A stretch of 64,000 bases of DNA from assembly GCA_052148715.1 (NCBI GenBank), contig JBKQHQ010000209.1, positions 62,001 through 126,000 on the forward strand. The letters are read 5' to 3'. Shown here in pieces: positions 24,881-34,180 of this stretch. Position 1 is the first letter of the stretch. Each line of letters starts with the position of its first letter. The notes under the pieces were generated by a model that saw only the letters and a program-made list of their open reading frames with translations, did not search any database and was not told where the DNA came from. This DNA comes from JBKQHQ01 sp052148715. GTDB taxonomy: Bacteria > Pseudomonadota > Alphaproteobacteria > Rhizobiales > Xanthobacteraceae. Position numbers and translations under genes: made by a program.

Positions 24881-25202
24881 CCGCAGCTTGCGCCAGCCGG
24901 GGGGTGCGGATCAAAACCGAATCCGAACGGGAACGGATCCGAATCAGACGCGGAACATCAAAAGAACGAAGCCGGTGCGTTACAGCCTCCCGGAAAAATG
25001 CGTCGGCCAGGACGGCGTGGATGATGGCATAGCTCTGACGCGCCGCCGGCTCATCGTATTGGGCGATACCGGGGATGTTGGCGTCCTGATCCGTTTAGGC
25101 GCGCAGGATCCCGCTGAAAGAGCAGCGACCGCCGGTTCGGCGGCCGTCTGGGTCATAGGATATTGGTCGGATTTGGCTTGCCGTCTCGAGCGCTGCGCGA
25201 CT
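24881..25202. other. Intergenic stretch, no gene seen
   Basis: About 320 bases between the Tat amidohydrolase gene and the transposase relic. Frames cross it on both strands but I recognise nothing. Near 24915-24945 the short motif CCGAATC/ATCCGAA recurs, with no clear structure. Confidence 0.4.
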
Positions 25203-25823
25203 TCAGATTGGCAAGTCGCGTTCGGCGCCGGGACGCCCTTTTGACCATTCGACGTTGTCGTTCGAGCAGGCTTCCGGAGCGATCGGATCCTCCTCTTGCG
25301 CCGCCAGCAGCGACTTGATCGTTCTCCTGGCGTAAGCGCCGGTGTCCGATTGACCGCTGGCATAAAAATTCACGCATTCCAGCGCGAGTAACAGTTTACT
25401 CGTCAGCTGGAGGCTTTCGGCCGAAAGCTCATGCTTGGAATAGCCGGTCGCAAAGTCATAGGGCCTGCTCTTCTCGGAGATGGATCGCGCGGAGCACTCG
25501 ATACCGTCCGCCGATGTACCACACTCCGACGCCCGGATCAGGCGTTCACAGAGATCCTCGAACTGATCGCTGTTGCGGAGTTCGGCCAGAATTCGTTGCC
25601 AGAGGCCCCGCTGCTTCCATCGATTATACCGATTGAAGATCGTCATATATGGCCCGTACGCACGCGGACACGCACGCCACGTGCATCCGGATTCTAGAAC
25701 GTGAATAATTCCGCTGATGACGGTACGATCACTGATCCGTTTGGGGCCGCGTTGTTTGACAGGAAGATGGGGCGAGATGACTTCCCACTGCGCATTACTC
25801 AACCAGAACAACTCAGCACTCAT
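25203..25823 (-). mobile_element. Truncated IS5-family transposase with unrelated C-terminal extension
   Basis: 206 residues. About residues 1-85 match the N-terminal domain of IS5 (IS427-group) transposases: FWLSNAQWEVISPHLP, then RVISGIIHVLESGCTWR-type sequence and YGPYMTIFNRYNRWKQRGLW. After this, no DDE catalytic segment follows; instead about 120 residues of unrecognised sequence run to the stop. The gene cannot encode an active transposase. The element ends (terminal repeats, target duplication) were not found. It could be an IS remnant fused to older host coding sequence. Confidence 0.7.
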
Positions 25824-26899
25824 GCTACACTCCCCTGCGTCACGCTACCATTACTCAAGCATTGGCCGTACAGTCTCGCTCGTTCGGTGTCTGTTGGACC
25901 TCGCGCCTTGATGGGCCAGTACCGCCATCGGTACTCAATCCCCGCCGTTAACGAATTGGTAAGATATTACTGCAAACGTTCCGGCATTGACAACCCGTTT
26001 GTCGCGACGGCAGCGCGGCGCTTGGACCAAGAATAATTACAGTATCTGTTTCGTATTGTGAATAAAAAATCCGATGTATTGTGGCGACCTGGCTAAGGGT
26101 AAAGGTTAATAGCCGCCGCTGCCAAATGAATACCAGCCCATACCACGATGGCCGATCCGGTAGATTTACCGGACCTATGTGATCGTGCGTCAAAGCCAAT
26201 CCCAAGATCGCAAGGCCGTCCTGTTCCTTGACATCAATATAATATTGGCGACCACGAACGAGACCTCGACCAGTAGCAGGGCTCAACCGGGCGCCGCCTT
26301 GCAACGCTGACCGCCGCGACCGGAACTCCTCGCCGATACCCGATCCGATTTCGACCGATGGAGATGTCATTCGACCGTCTGGCAGAACGACGGCTGGCAA
26401 ATCGTCCTGGTCGCGCCTCCCACACCAGATTGTGCCTGCGCGGTCACACCTCGAATTCTTATCCACAGATGGCCCGGACCTTCTTGGTCCCGTCGGCATT
26501 CCAAAGTATCATTGCACCAGTAGCGAATATATGAGTACAGTATCGTGGAAAATTCAGTACAGGTGCGTGGTTTTCTATTTGACGCTATTTGGCCTCAGGC
26601 CCTTCTGTATTTGATTCCGCCCGCTCTGTACTCAATTTTTGAAGTAAAAATTCGGTACGCGGGTCTGACGCTTTCGACGGTCAACACCGCGACCTTCCCT
26701 CCCCTTGGTTGGGGACAATATCGATCGCGGCGGCCGCTCTTGGCGAAGCCCCCGCATCAAGACTGGTTTGCTTCACCCGCATCGCCCCAAGCAAGCGCCT
26801 GCGCGCATCGGCTGGCAATCAGCCCCGACCGCAGTCGTTGCAGCCAGATGTCCAACCCACACCCGATTCCCAGCCATAAGTAAACAAGGATGCCTTCCC
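25824..26899. other. About 1.1 kb with no convincing gene, relatively AT-rich
   Basis: The stretch lies between the transposase relic and the large hypothetical gene. A minus-strand frame at 25948-26499 (183 codons) has no recognised similarity; its middle reads YYIDVKEQDGLAILGLALTH, which looks protein-like and may be a relic. Many AT-rich words (around 26040-26090 and 26520-26660) contrast with the neighbouring genes. It is most simply a decayed insertion region. Confidence 0.4.
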
Positions 26900-28492
26900 A
26901 TGCAGAATCCGTTGGCACCCGACGAAGCCCGCAGCCGCCCCACGCGTGAGCATTACTATCCGATTTTGGCGGCAGCGCTTGCCAGACTCGACGACAACAC
27001 GGCCGCAGCACGCCGCAAGGTCTATGAGCGGGCACGCGCCATGATCGCCGAGCAAGTGCGCGGCATGGACCCCCCGCTCCCCCCCTCATTGATCGCTCGA
27101 CACCGTCTCGCGTTGGAACTCGCAATCCAGCAGCATGAGATTGAGGAGATGGCCAGGTTGCGGACGCCGGCCAGGCGCGGCTTCGAGACGTTTGCGGCAC
27201 CGGCCTCGGCGCGGTTGTCCCAAACGCCGCGGGATCGCAACACCAATACGAGACTTCCACTGCAGCCCGCCTGCGCTCCCGATTCCCGACAGGAGCGCGC
27301 CCTCGCAAGCTTGCGCAACCTTGTGGAGTTGGCGCCGGAGCCTCCTTACGAACTCCCGCAACCAAATGTCGAACCCGGCTGGCACGAGCAAACCTACCAG
27401 AGCGGCCTCGCCCCCGACGAAGGATTACCGTCGATCCAGCATGTGGCAGCGGCAGTTGCGTCGACGCGAGCGGGTCGGACTTGGTTCGGCCGTTTGAGGC
27501 GGGCGGCGCTGCTCACCAGCGCGGTCGCCGGCCTCGTCGTCATCGGAGATTGGCCAGCCGAGCGCATGGGCGCATGGCTCGTTGGGCTCGTGGTCGGGAC
27601 CAACGCGCTGACGGCACATTCCGGGCTATCGCAGTTTGATTTGGTCGATACCGCCAATGCGGTTCCTGGAGAGGCCGCCCGTGCAATCGAGACAACGGCC
27701 GAGGAGCCCGCCCATGCGACGGCCGAGTCCGGCCTGGCACCGGTCGTGCTGTTCGAGGATGGACCGGATCTGACCGGCGGGAGACCAATCTCCGGGTCGG
27801 TTACGTGGCGGAGCGAGACCATCGTGTCGCCGCTCTGGGGCGGGCCCGAGCGGGCCGTGCGGGCCGACGTCGATATTCCCGGCAAGGGGACACTAACGGT
27901 CTTGCTGCGGCGCAATTTCGATCAAGGATTCCCGGCAAGTCACGCCATCGTCATTACCACGAGCTTCGGCACCGAAGGCGTCGGGATCAAGGAGATCCCC
28001 GGCGTCCTGATGAAACGGTCGGGCGAACCCCGTGGCTCGCCGCTGCGCGGCGTGCCCATGACCGCGGAAGCGGGTCAGTTCCAAATCCTGCTGTCCGCCG
28101 CCGGCGTGGACATCGAGCGTAACGAGCAAATGCTGCGCGAACGTCCGATGCTCGGCATCCCGATCATCTACAATGACGGCCGCCGCTCGATGTTGACGAT
28201 CGAAAAGGGAGAGCAGGGCGATCGCGCATTCGAGGAGGCATTCGCCCAGTGGGGCCACACCACGCCGATCGACGCGCCGAATTCGCTGCTCTCGGTTCCA
28301 GGGAATCTTCCCGCCGGCGGCAGGCCCGCGACGCCCGGGCGTCCATGGGACCCGACGGGCATCAAAAAAGGCGACGGCAAGCGCAGCAGTTCTTGCGGGC
28401 TTAATGCCAGGCCTTGCACCGGGCATCCGCCAGCTGGCGCCAAGCTCGTCACCCGGACGGGAGCTGCAGCACAGTCAAATCCGCGGTTCTGA
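26900..28492 (+). CDS. Uncharacterised membrane-anchored protein, two conserved regions
   Basis: 530 residues from ATG 26900; the frame is open further upstream but without protein-like sequence. The N-terminal region (about 15-85) reads HYYPILAAALARLDDNTAAA and continues with RRKVYERARAMIAEQV, a helical module that I recall at the start of many Bradyrhizobium-type hypothetical proteins. A low-complexity linker follows, then one membrane segment at about 201-218, then a globular part (about 295-460) with GSVTWRSETI, VRADVDIPGKG and GVGIKEIPGVLMK. The C-terminal 80 residues are Pro/Gly-rich. Topology suggests cytoplasmic N-terminus and periplasmic C-terminal domain. No function can be assigned. 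Confidence 0.72.
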   Translation: MQNPLAPDEARSRPTREHYYPILAAALARLDDNTAAARRKVYERARAMIAEQVRGMDPPLPPSLIARHRLALELAIQQHEIEEMARLRTPARRGFETFAAPASARLSQTPRDRNTNTRLPLQPACAPDSRQERALASLRNLVELAPEPPYELPQPNVEPGWHEQTYQSGLAPDEGLPSIQHVAAAVASTRAGRTWFGRLRRAALLTSAVAGLVVIGDWPAERMGAWLVGLVVGTNALTAHSGLSQFDLVDTANAVPGEAARAIETTAEEPAHATAESGLAPVVLFEDGPDLTGGRPISGSVTWRSETIVSPLWGGPERAVRADVDIPGKGTLTVLLRRNFDQGFPASHAIVITTSFGTEGVGIKEIPGVLMKRSGEPRGSPLRGVPMTAEAGQFQILLSAAGVDIERNEQMLRERPMLGIPIIYNDGRRSMLTIEKGEQGDRAFEEAFAQWGHTTPIDAPNSLLSVPGNLPAGGRPATPGRPWDPTGIKKGDGKRSSSCGLNARPCTGHPPAGAKLVTRTGAAAQSNPRF

Positions 28493-28513
28493 GGGTCCTG
28501 AGGGCCCACCGTC

Positions 28514-28551
28514 GTCATCCGGGGCCTTGTGCCCTGGACCTACAGGATGAC
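28514..28551. repeat. Small palindromic repeat downstream of the hypothetical gene
   Basis: GTCATCC at 28514-28520 and GGATGAC at 28545-28551 enclose a GC-rich inner part. The form is that of dispersed GTCATCC...GGATGAC REP-like elements. It lies between convergent genes and could act as a bidirectional transcript end. Confidence 0.5.
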
Positions 28552-28595
28552 CAGCAAGTTGCTCTCCGGCTGACATCTCGCGGATCCAGGCTACA

Positions 28596-29597
28596 TCACA
28601 CCGCCAATCCGTTCTCTGTGGCGAGATCCTTGAGCGAGGTCTCCGGTCTGGCGCCGAGGTGGCCGATCACCTCGGCGGCCGCGAGCGCGCCGAGGCGCGC
28701 GGCCGTCGCATAGTCCGCGTCGCGCGCGAGGCCGAACAAGAAACCGGCGGCGAACAGATCGCCGGCGCCGGTCGTGTCGACCACCTTGTCGACCGGATAG
28801 GCATGCACCGCCTCCGTCTCCTCACGCGAGACCACGAGACAGCCTTTCTCGCTGCGCGTCACGACCGCTAGCCCCACGTCGGCGCGTAGCCCGGCGACCG
28901 CGCTGTCGAAGTCCGAGGTCTGATAGAGGCTATGCAATTCGCCTTCATTGGCGAACAGGAGGTCGACCTTGCCGCTGCGCATCAGGTCGAGGAACTCGGG
29001 GCGCCAGCGGTCGACGCAGAATGCGTCGGAGAGTGTCAGGGCGACAAGGCGGTCCGCCGCATGGGCGATACGGGCGGCTTTGAGGAACGCCTCCTTGGCG
29101 TTCTTCGGGTCCCACAGATAGCCCTCGAGGTAGGTGATTGTGGCGGCGGCTATCGCGTCGGCGTCGATGTCGTTCGGATGCAGGTCCTGCGCGGCGCCGA
29201 GATAGGTGTTCATGGTGCGCTCGCCGTCGGGGCTGACGAGAATGTAGGAGCGCGCGGTCGACGGCCCGCCGGACGCGGGCGGCGTATCGAAGGCGACGCC
29301 GGCCGCCCGGATGTCGTGACGGAACGCGCGGCCGAGGGAATCGTCTTTGACCTTGCCGATGAACGCCGCGCGTCCGCCCAGGCTCGCCAGGCCGACGATG
29401 GTGTTGGCGGCCGAGCCGCCGGAGATCTCCACGGCCGGCCCCATGGCCTCATAGATCGCACCGGCGCGACCCTCGTCAATCAAGGCCATGCCGCCCTTGC
29501 GCATGTCGTGGCGCAGGAGGAAGTCGTCCTCGGCACGAGAAATGATATCGACAATGGCATTGCCGATGCCGAGCACGTCGAATTTGGGTTGCGTCAT
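28596..29597 (-). CDS. PfkB-family sugar/nucleoside kinase, probable adenosine kinase
   Basis: 333 residues. FDVLGIGNAIVDIIS at the start, GGSAANTIVGLASLGG (substrate-binding region) and DTTGAGDLFAAGFLFGLA with the catalytic Asp (PfkB signature 2) are clear. The N-terminal sequence and EISGGSAANT form are typical of the adenosine kinase branch found in alphaproteobacteria, which phosphorylates adenosine to AMP. Substrate assignment is inferred from this resemblance. It is divergent from trpS. Confidence 0.88.
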   Translation of the reverse strand: MTQPKFDVLGIGNAIVDIISRAEDDFLLRHDMRKGGMALIDEGRAGAIYEAMGPAVEISGGSAANTIVGLASLGGRAAFIGKVKDDSLGRAFRHDIRAAGVAFDTPPASGGPSTARSYILVSPDGERTMNTYLGAAQDLHPNDIDADAIAAATITYLEGYLWDPKNAKEAFLKAARIAHAADRLVALTLSDAFCVDRWRPEFLDLMRSGKVDLLFANEGELHSLYQTSDFDSAVAGLRADVGLAVVTRSEKGCLVVSREETEAVHAYPVDKVVDTTGAGDLFAAGFLFGLARDADYATAARLGALAAAEVIGHLGARPETSLKDLATENGLAV

Positions 29598-29760
29598 CTG
29601 GGAAAACCTGTTGCCAAAGGTGCGGGTTTGAGAAAGGTGCCCGCACTATAAGGGCTGATCCTCCCCTCGCAACCGTGGGCTCGCATTGGTACGACGCCCA
29701 CCTCTTGCGTCGCGGCGGCCCAACGTGGCAAGGGTCCGCCCGAAGCGGGGAGCAACGCGA

Positions 29761-30795
29761 ATGGCGTTCAAGGAGCGGGTGTTTTCCGGAGTGCAGCCGA
29801 CCGGCAATCTGCACCTTGGCAATTATCTCGGCGCGATCACCAAATTCGTCGCGCTGCAGAAACAGTACGATTGCATCTATTGCGTGGTCGACCTGCACGC
29901 CATCACGACCTGGCAGGACCCAGCCGAGTTGCCGCGCTCCACTCGCGCCGTGACGGCGGCCTATATCGCGAGCGGCATCGATCCGAAAACGAGCATCATC
30001 TTCAACCAGAGCCAGGTCGCCGAGCACGCCGAGCTCGGCTGGATATTCAGTTGCGTCGCGCGCATCGGCTGGCTCAACCGGATGACGCAGTTCAAGGAGA
30101 AGGCGGGTAAGGACCGCGAGAACGCATCGGTCGGGCTCTATTCCTACCCGACCCTGATGGCCGCCGACATCCTGGCCTATCGCGCTACCCACGTCCCGGT
30201 CGGGGACGATCAAAAGCAGCACCTCGAATTGTCGCGCGATATCGCGCAAAAATTCAATAACGACTTCGGTGGCTCGATCCATGCGCACGGCTATGGCGAG
30301 GCGTTCTTTCCGCTGCCCGAGCCGCTCATTCAAGGTCCGGCCACTCGCGTCATGTCGCTGCGCGACGCCACCAAGAAAATGTCGAAGTCGGACACGTCGG
30401 ACTACTCTCGCATCAACCTGAGCGATGACGCCGACACGATCGCGCAGAAGATCCGCAAGGCAAAAACCGACCCCGAGCCGCTGCCGAGCGAGGAAAAGGG
30501 GCTCGAGCATCGCGGCGAAGCCGACAATCTCGTCGGCATCTATGCGGCTTTGGCGGATACGGCAAAGACCGAGGTGTTGAAGGAGTTCGGCGGCGCCCAA
30601 TTCTCGCAGTTCAAGGCCGCGCTGACCCATCTCCTGGTTGCCAAGATCTGTCCGATCGGCGCCGAGATCAAACGCCTCCTCGATGATCCGGCCCACGTCG
30701 ATGGCGTGCTCGCCGACGGTGCCGTCAAGGCGCAAGCGATCGCTGCCGAGACCATGAAGGCGGTCAAGGATATCGTCGGCTTCGTCCGGCGTTAG
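29761..30795 (+). CDS. trpS: Tryptophan--tRNA ligase
   Basis: 344 residues from ATG 29761, preceded by a GGGGAG ribosome site; an in-frame upstream ATG (29686) adds no conserved sequence. Class I synthetase signatures: the HIGH region as TGNLHLGNYLGAI (residues about 12-24) and the KMSKS loop as KKMSKSD (about 212). VPVGDDQKQHLELSRDIA is typical of TrpS. It charges tRNA-Trp. Length matches the bacterial family. Confidence 0.97.
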   Translation: MAFKERVFSGVQPTGNLHLGNYLGAITKFVALQKQYDCIYCVVDLHAITTWQDPAELPRSTRAVTAAYIASGIDPKTSIIFNQSQVAEHAELGWIFSCVARIGWLNRMTQFKEKAGKDRENASVGLYSYPTLMAADILAYRATHVPVGDDQKQHLELSRDIAQKFNNDFGGSIHAHGYGEAFFPLPEPLIQGPATRVMSLRDATKKMSKSDTSDYSRINLSDDADTIAQKIRKAKTDPEPLPSEEKGLEHRGEADNLVGIYAALADTAKTEVLKEFGGAQFSQFKAALTHLLVAKICPIGAEIKRLLDDPAHVDGVLADGAVKAQAIAAETMKAVKDIVGFVRR

Positions 30796-31131
30796 CGCAT
30801 GTTCCGGCGAAGCGAGCCCTCGGCCTACTTGACCCGAGGGTGGATGCCACTCCGCCGTCAAGAACATGCGCCATTGAGCAGAACCGCAAAGGAATGGGAC
30901 AGGCTCTTGCGCCCGTTCCGATCGCACTCTGAATTGATAAGATTTGGTTAAATTTCAATCGAAGATCCGGCGCCGACTTTCTCGCCGGCAAAGGACATTA
31001 ACTTTATCCCCGTCGCCGATTGCGTGCAGGGCACCTTGTCGTACCCGTGAACTCCATGGCAGCATTGCCTTCGCGCGGCGCGCTGGGGTCGCAAGCCTTG
31101 CCGGAAGATGCGCCGTGTCGCGGGAGTATCA
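30796..31131. other. Intergenic stretch after trpS with one hairpin
   Basis: 336 bases. CCCTCGG at 30817-30823 and CCGAGGG at 30834-30840 form a 7-bp hairpin about 20 bases after the trpS stop, without a following T-run, so termination would be weak. The rest is AT-richer around 30925-30965 and probably holds the promoter of the stress protein gene. No gene seen. Confidence 0.45.
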
Positions 31132-31626
31132 ATGAGCCGTAAGCGACGCAGTTATGAAGCCGGACACAGGCCGAAATTCCTGGTCGTCGTGGACGACACG
31201 GCTGAGTGCGATCGGGCCCTCTATTATGCGAGCCGGCGCGCCGCCCGCATTGGCGGCGGCGTCGTGATGCTGCGGGTGATCGAGACCGAGGACCGCAACC
31301 AGCAATGGCTGGGCGTCGCCGACATCATGCGGGCCGAGGCCAATGAGGAGGCGAACGCGGCGCTGGACCGATTCGCGGAGGGGGCGAAGAGCTTCGCGGG
31401 GTTGTTGCCGGAGCGGGTGATCCGTGAAGGGGATACCGCCGAGCAAATTCTCGCGCTCATCGACGAGGACGACGATATCGCGGCCTTGATCTTGGCCGCC
31501 GGAACCGGCACGGAGGGGCCCGGCCCTCTGGTCGCCAATCTCGGAATGACGGTCGGAACCTTTCCGATTCCGGTGGTGATCGTGCCGGGACATCTGGCGG
31601 ACGAAGACCTCATTGCGATGTCGTGA
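31132..31626 (+). CDS. Universal stress protein family protein
   Basis: 164 residues from ATG 31132. KFLVVVDDTAECDRALYYASRRA is the UspA N-terminal strand with the conserved Asp pair, VVMLRVIE is strand 2, and the C-terminal TVGTFPIPVVIVPG fits the family end. The ATP-binding G-2x-G-9x-G(S/T) motif is not clear, so nucleotide binding is doubtful. Similar Usp genes are common beside nfu genes in Bradyrhizobium-like genomes. Exact role unknown. Confidence 0.85.
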   Translation: MSRKRRSYEAGHRPKFLVVVDDTAECDRALYYASRRAARIGGGVVMLRVIETEDRNQQWLGVADIMRAEANEEANAALDRFAEGAKSFAGLLPERVIREGDTAEQILALIDEDDDIAALILAAGTGTEGPGPLVANLGMTVGTFPIPVVIVPGHLADEDLIAMS

Positions 31627-31734
31627 CGCAAAGGCTAGGGCCTTGAAGTTTCTGCAAAATATGCCACGTATAGCCTATCCGCGCAGGATTGGTGTATGCA
31701 GCGCATGAGCCTGCGCAGCTGATGGAGCGACCCC

Positions 31735-32295
31735 ATGTTCATCCAGACCGAAGCGACGCCGAACCCAGCGACCCTGAAATTCCTGCCGGGACGCACGGTG
31801 CTCGGCGACGGCACCCTGGAGCTGCGAGACAAGTCGGAGGCCGCCCAATCCCCACTCGCCGAGCGCCTGTTCGAGGTGCCCGGAGTAACCGGCGTGTTCT
31901 TCGGCTCGGATTTCATCACCGTCACGAAGAATGCCGGCGAATGGCCACAGCTGAAGCCGGCGATCCTCGGTGCGATCATGGAGCATTACATGTCGGGGGC
32001 GCCGCTCGTGGCAGCGGGCGAGGCGAAGGCCGCGGCTGCTGGCGACGAGTTCTTCGACACCGCTGATGCCGATACCGTTGCGATCATCAAGGATTTGATC
32101 GAAACGCGCGTGCGCCCTGCCGTCGCCAACGACGGCGGCGATATCACGTTCCGCGGCTTCAAGGACGGGATCGTCTATCTGAATATGAAAGGTTCGTGCT
32201 CAGGCTGTCCCTCATCGACGGCGACCCTCAAGCACGGTATCCAAAACCTGTTGCGCCACTTCGTTCCGGATGTCGTCGAAGTGCGGCCGGTTTGA
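31735..32295 (+). CDS. NifU/Nfu-type iron-sulfur cluster scaffold protein
   Basis: 186 residues. The N-terminal Nfu_N domain (about 1-88) begins MFIQTEATPNPATLKFLPG, its hallmark. The C-terminal NifU-like domain (about 108-180) reads VRPAVANDGGDITFRGFKDG and contains the CSGCPSS motif, whose two cysteines bridge a 4Fe-4S cluster between monomers. The protein delivers Fe-S clusters to target enzymes; MiaB, encoded nearby, is a plausible client. Confidence 0.94.
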   Translation: MFIQTEATPNPATLKFLPGRTVLGDGTLELRDKSEAAQSPLAERLFEVPGVTGVFFGSDFITVTKNAGEWPQLKPAILGAIMEHYMSGAPLVAAGEAKAAAAGDEFFDTADADTVAIIKDLIETRVRPAVANDGGDITFRGFKDGIVYLNMKGSCSGCPSSTATLKHGIQNLLRHFVPDVVEVRPV

Positions 32296-32408
32296 TCGCG
32301 ACGGCGGACGACCGAGGACTGAGACATTCGCGGCGCAGGCCCTGCACGATCGGTGTTTAGACTCCTTCAAGAGGCTCGCGATCTGAACCTGCCACCATTC
32401 ACCCCACG

Positions 32409-33092
32409 ATGCTAATCCTCGCCCTCGACACGGCGCTGACGGCGTGCTCCGTGGCCGTGTTCGACACGGATCAAGGGATGCTGACCGCGCACGAGAGCGT
32501 GGCGATGGCTCGCGGCCATGCGGAAAGCCTGATGCCCATGGTTGCCCGGGTGATGCAAGAGGCCCATCTCGAGTTCGTCGAGATCGATCGCATCGCGGTG
32601 ACGACCGGACCCGGCAGCTTTACCGGATTGCGGGTGGGGATCTCCGCCGCGCGCGGCATGGCGCTTGCTGCCGCAAAGCCTGCGGTCGGCCTTTCGACGC
32701 TGGCCGCCTTCGCGGCGCCGCATATCGCCACCGACGACTCCGTTCCCGTCGTCGCCGCGATCGACGCCCGGCACGATCACGTTTATTTGCAGATTTTTGG
32801 CCCGGGCGGCCGCACCCTGGTGACCCCGCGCATTTCTTCCATTCCCGACGCCGTGCGGGCGATTGGCAAGCGCCTGCCTCGCATCGTCGGTTCCGGCGCC
32901 GACCTGCTCATGGCGGCTTGGCCAGCGAGCGAGGCCCCGCCCTTGACCGTCGACCAGCGCCCGGATCCCGATATCGAATGGGTAGCGCGCTTGGGCGCAG
33001 CGGTGCCGGAAGGACAGGCTCCGCCGAAACCGCTTTATCTGCGCGCACCGGATGCGCAGCCGCAGGACGCCGCCCGGCTGCCGCGGCGATGA
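32409..33092 (+). CDS. tsaB: tRNA threonylcarbamoyladenosine biosynthesis protein TsaB
   Basis: 227 residues. ILALDTALTACSVAVFD at the start and the segment GPGSFTGLRVGISAARGMA are diagnostic of TsaB, the partner of TsaD and TsaE in making t6A37 in tRNAs reading ANN codons. It belongs to the ASKHA fold but lacks the metal ligands of TsaD. Its stop codon overlaps the rimI start (ATGA), a usual arrangement. Confidence 0.95.
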   Translation: MLILALDTALTACSVAVFDTDQGMLTAHESVAMARGHAESLMPMVARVMQEAHLEFVEIDRIAVTTGPGSFTGLRVGISAARGMALAAAKPAVGLSTLAAFAAPHIATDDSVPVVAAIDARHDHVYLQIFGPGGRTLVTPRISSIPDAVRAIGKRLPRIVGSGADLLMAAWPASEAPPLTVDQRPDPDIEWVARLGAAVPEGQAPPKPLYLRAPDAQPQDAARLPRR

Positions 33093-33571
33093 TCAACGCC
33101 CTCCGCCGGCTGTTTGCCGCTGCCGAGCCAAGACTCTCGCCGGCCGGACCGGCTGATGCGGCCGGGCTAGCCGCCCTGCACGGGCAATCGTTTCGCGGCG
33201 GCTGGAGCGCGGAGGAATTCGAGCGTCTGCTGGCCGACCGCAGCGTCACCGCACACCGGGCTACAGTCGGGCGGCGGCTCATCGGCTTCATCATATCGCG
33301 CGGTGCCGTGGATGAAGCCGAGATTCTGTCGGTTGCCGTCGCAACATCCGCGCGCCGGCGCGGGACCGCCCGGCGTCTACTCAACCTGCACATGGGCCGT
33401 CTCACGGCCAACGGAGTTCGCCGCGTGTTGCTGGAGGTCGATGAGGGCAATGTTGCGGCCCGTCATCTTTATGCAAGAGCCGGCTTCTACGAGGTTGGCC
33501 GGCGCGAGGGATATTACCAGCACGGCTCCGGCGCTACCACTGCGCTGGTGCTGTGCCGCGATCTGGTCTGA
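33089..33571 (+). CDS. rimI: Ribosomal-protein-alanine N-acetyltransferase RimI-like GNAT
   Basis: 160 residues from ATG 33089, overlapping tsaB by four bases. GNAT fold: ILSVAVATSARRRGTARRLL carries the acetyl-CoA binding R/Q-x-x-G-x-A/G motif, and LEVDEGNVAARHLYARAGFYEVGRR is the RimI family segment. It is expected to acetylate the N-terminal Ala of ribosomal protein S18. The tsaB-rimI pair is widely conserved. Confidence 0.92.
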   Translation: MINALRRLFAAAEPRLSPAGPADAAGLAALHGQSFRGGWSAEEFERLLADRSVTAHRATVGRRLIGFIISRGAVDEAEILSVAVATSARRRGTARRLLNLHMGRLTANGVRRVLLEVDEGNVAARHLYARAGFYEVGRREGYYQHGSGATTALVLCRDLV

Positions 33572-33631
33572 GGTTGCGGTGGACGAATTTTGCCCGTGCT
33601 CATATGATGTTGCGTCGCGACGGAGAGGGCT

Positions 33632-34069
33632 GTGACGGTCGGGAAGCAGAGCGGCATCGAGGCCCAATGCGTGGCCAAAGGGATGCGGATGACCGAGCAG
33701 CGCCGGATCATTGCGCGGGTGCTCGCGTCCTCGGCGGACCATCCGGACGTCGAGGAACTCAGGCGGCGATGCGCCGAGTTCGACGACCGGATCGCCATCT
33801 CCACCGTCTATCGGACGATGAAGCTATTCGAGGATGCCGGCATCATCGAACGGCATGCTTTTGGGAAAGGCCGTGCGCGCTATGAGCAGATGCGCGATGA
33901 TCACCACGATCACCTTATCAATCTGCGAACCGGAGAAGTGATTGAGTTCCAATCGGAGGAGATCGAGCGCTTGCAGGCCGAAATCGCCCGACGACTCGGC
34001 TACCGCTTGGTCGATCACCGGCTCGAGCTCTATGCCGTGCCGCTCGGAGACGAAAAACTGCGACGTTGA
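33632..34069 (+). CDS. fur: Fur-family metalloregulator (Fur/Mur)
   Basis: 145 residues from GTG 33632. The winged-helix part includes MRMTEQRRIIARVLASSADHP-type sequence (about 18-38) and ISTVYRTMKLFEDAG. The metal site has His91, His92 and His94 in the HHDHLINL segment. No C-terminal Cys pairs for a structural zinc are present, as in alphaproteobacterial Fur/Mur proteins that sense Mn or Fe. It follows rimI by 60 bp and precedes miaB, a conserved order. It probably represses metal uptake genes. Confidence 0.9.
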   Translation: MTVGKQSGIEAQCVAKGMRMTEQRRIIARVLASSADHPDVEELRRRCAEFDDRIAISTVYRTMKLFEDAGIIERHAFGKGRARYEQMRDDHHDHLINLRTGEVIEFQSEEIERLQAEIARRLGYRLVDHRLELYAVPLGDEKLRR

Positions 34070-34180
34070 CGGCGCCGGAGGGGTGTGTGAAACCCGACAC
34101 CACGATCGGCCGGGAGAGACCGATAAAATTTATCAACAAATACAAGAGATTATGGGTCGGATAGACTCGCATCCAGCGGC

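Noticed and set aside
24980..25363. 127-codon minus-strand open frame near the transposase relic
   Set aside because: It overlaps the end of the transposase hybrid frame and has an Arg/Ser/Pro-rich shadow-like sequence.
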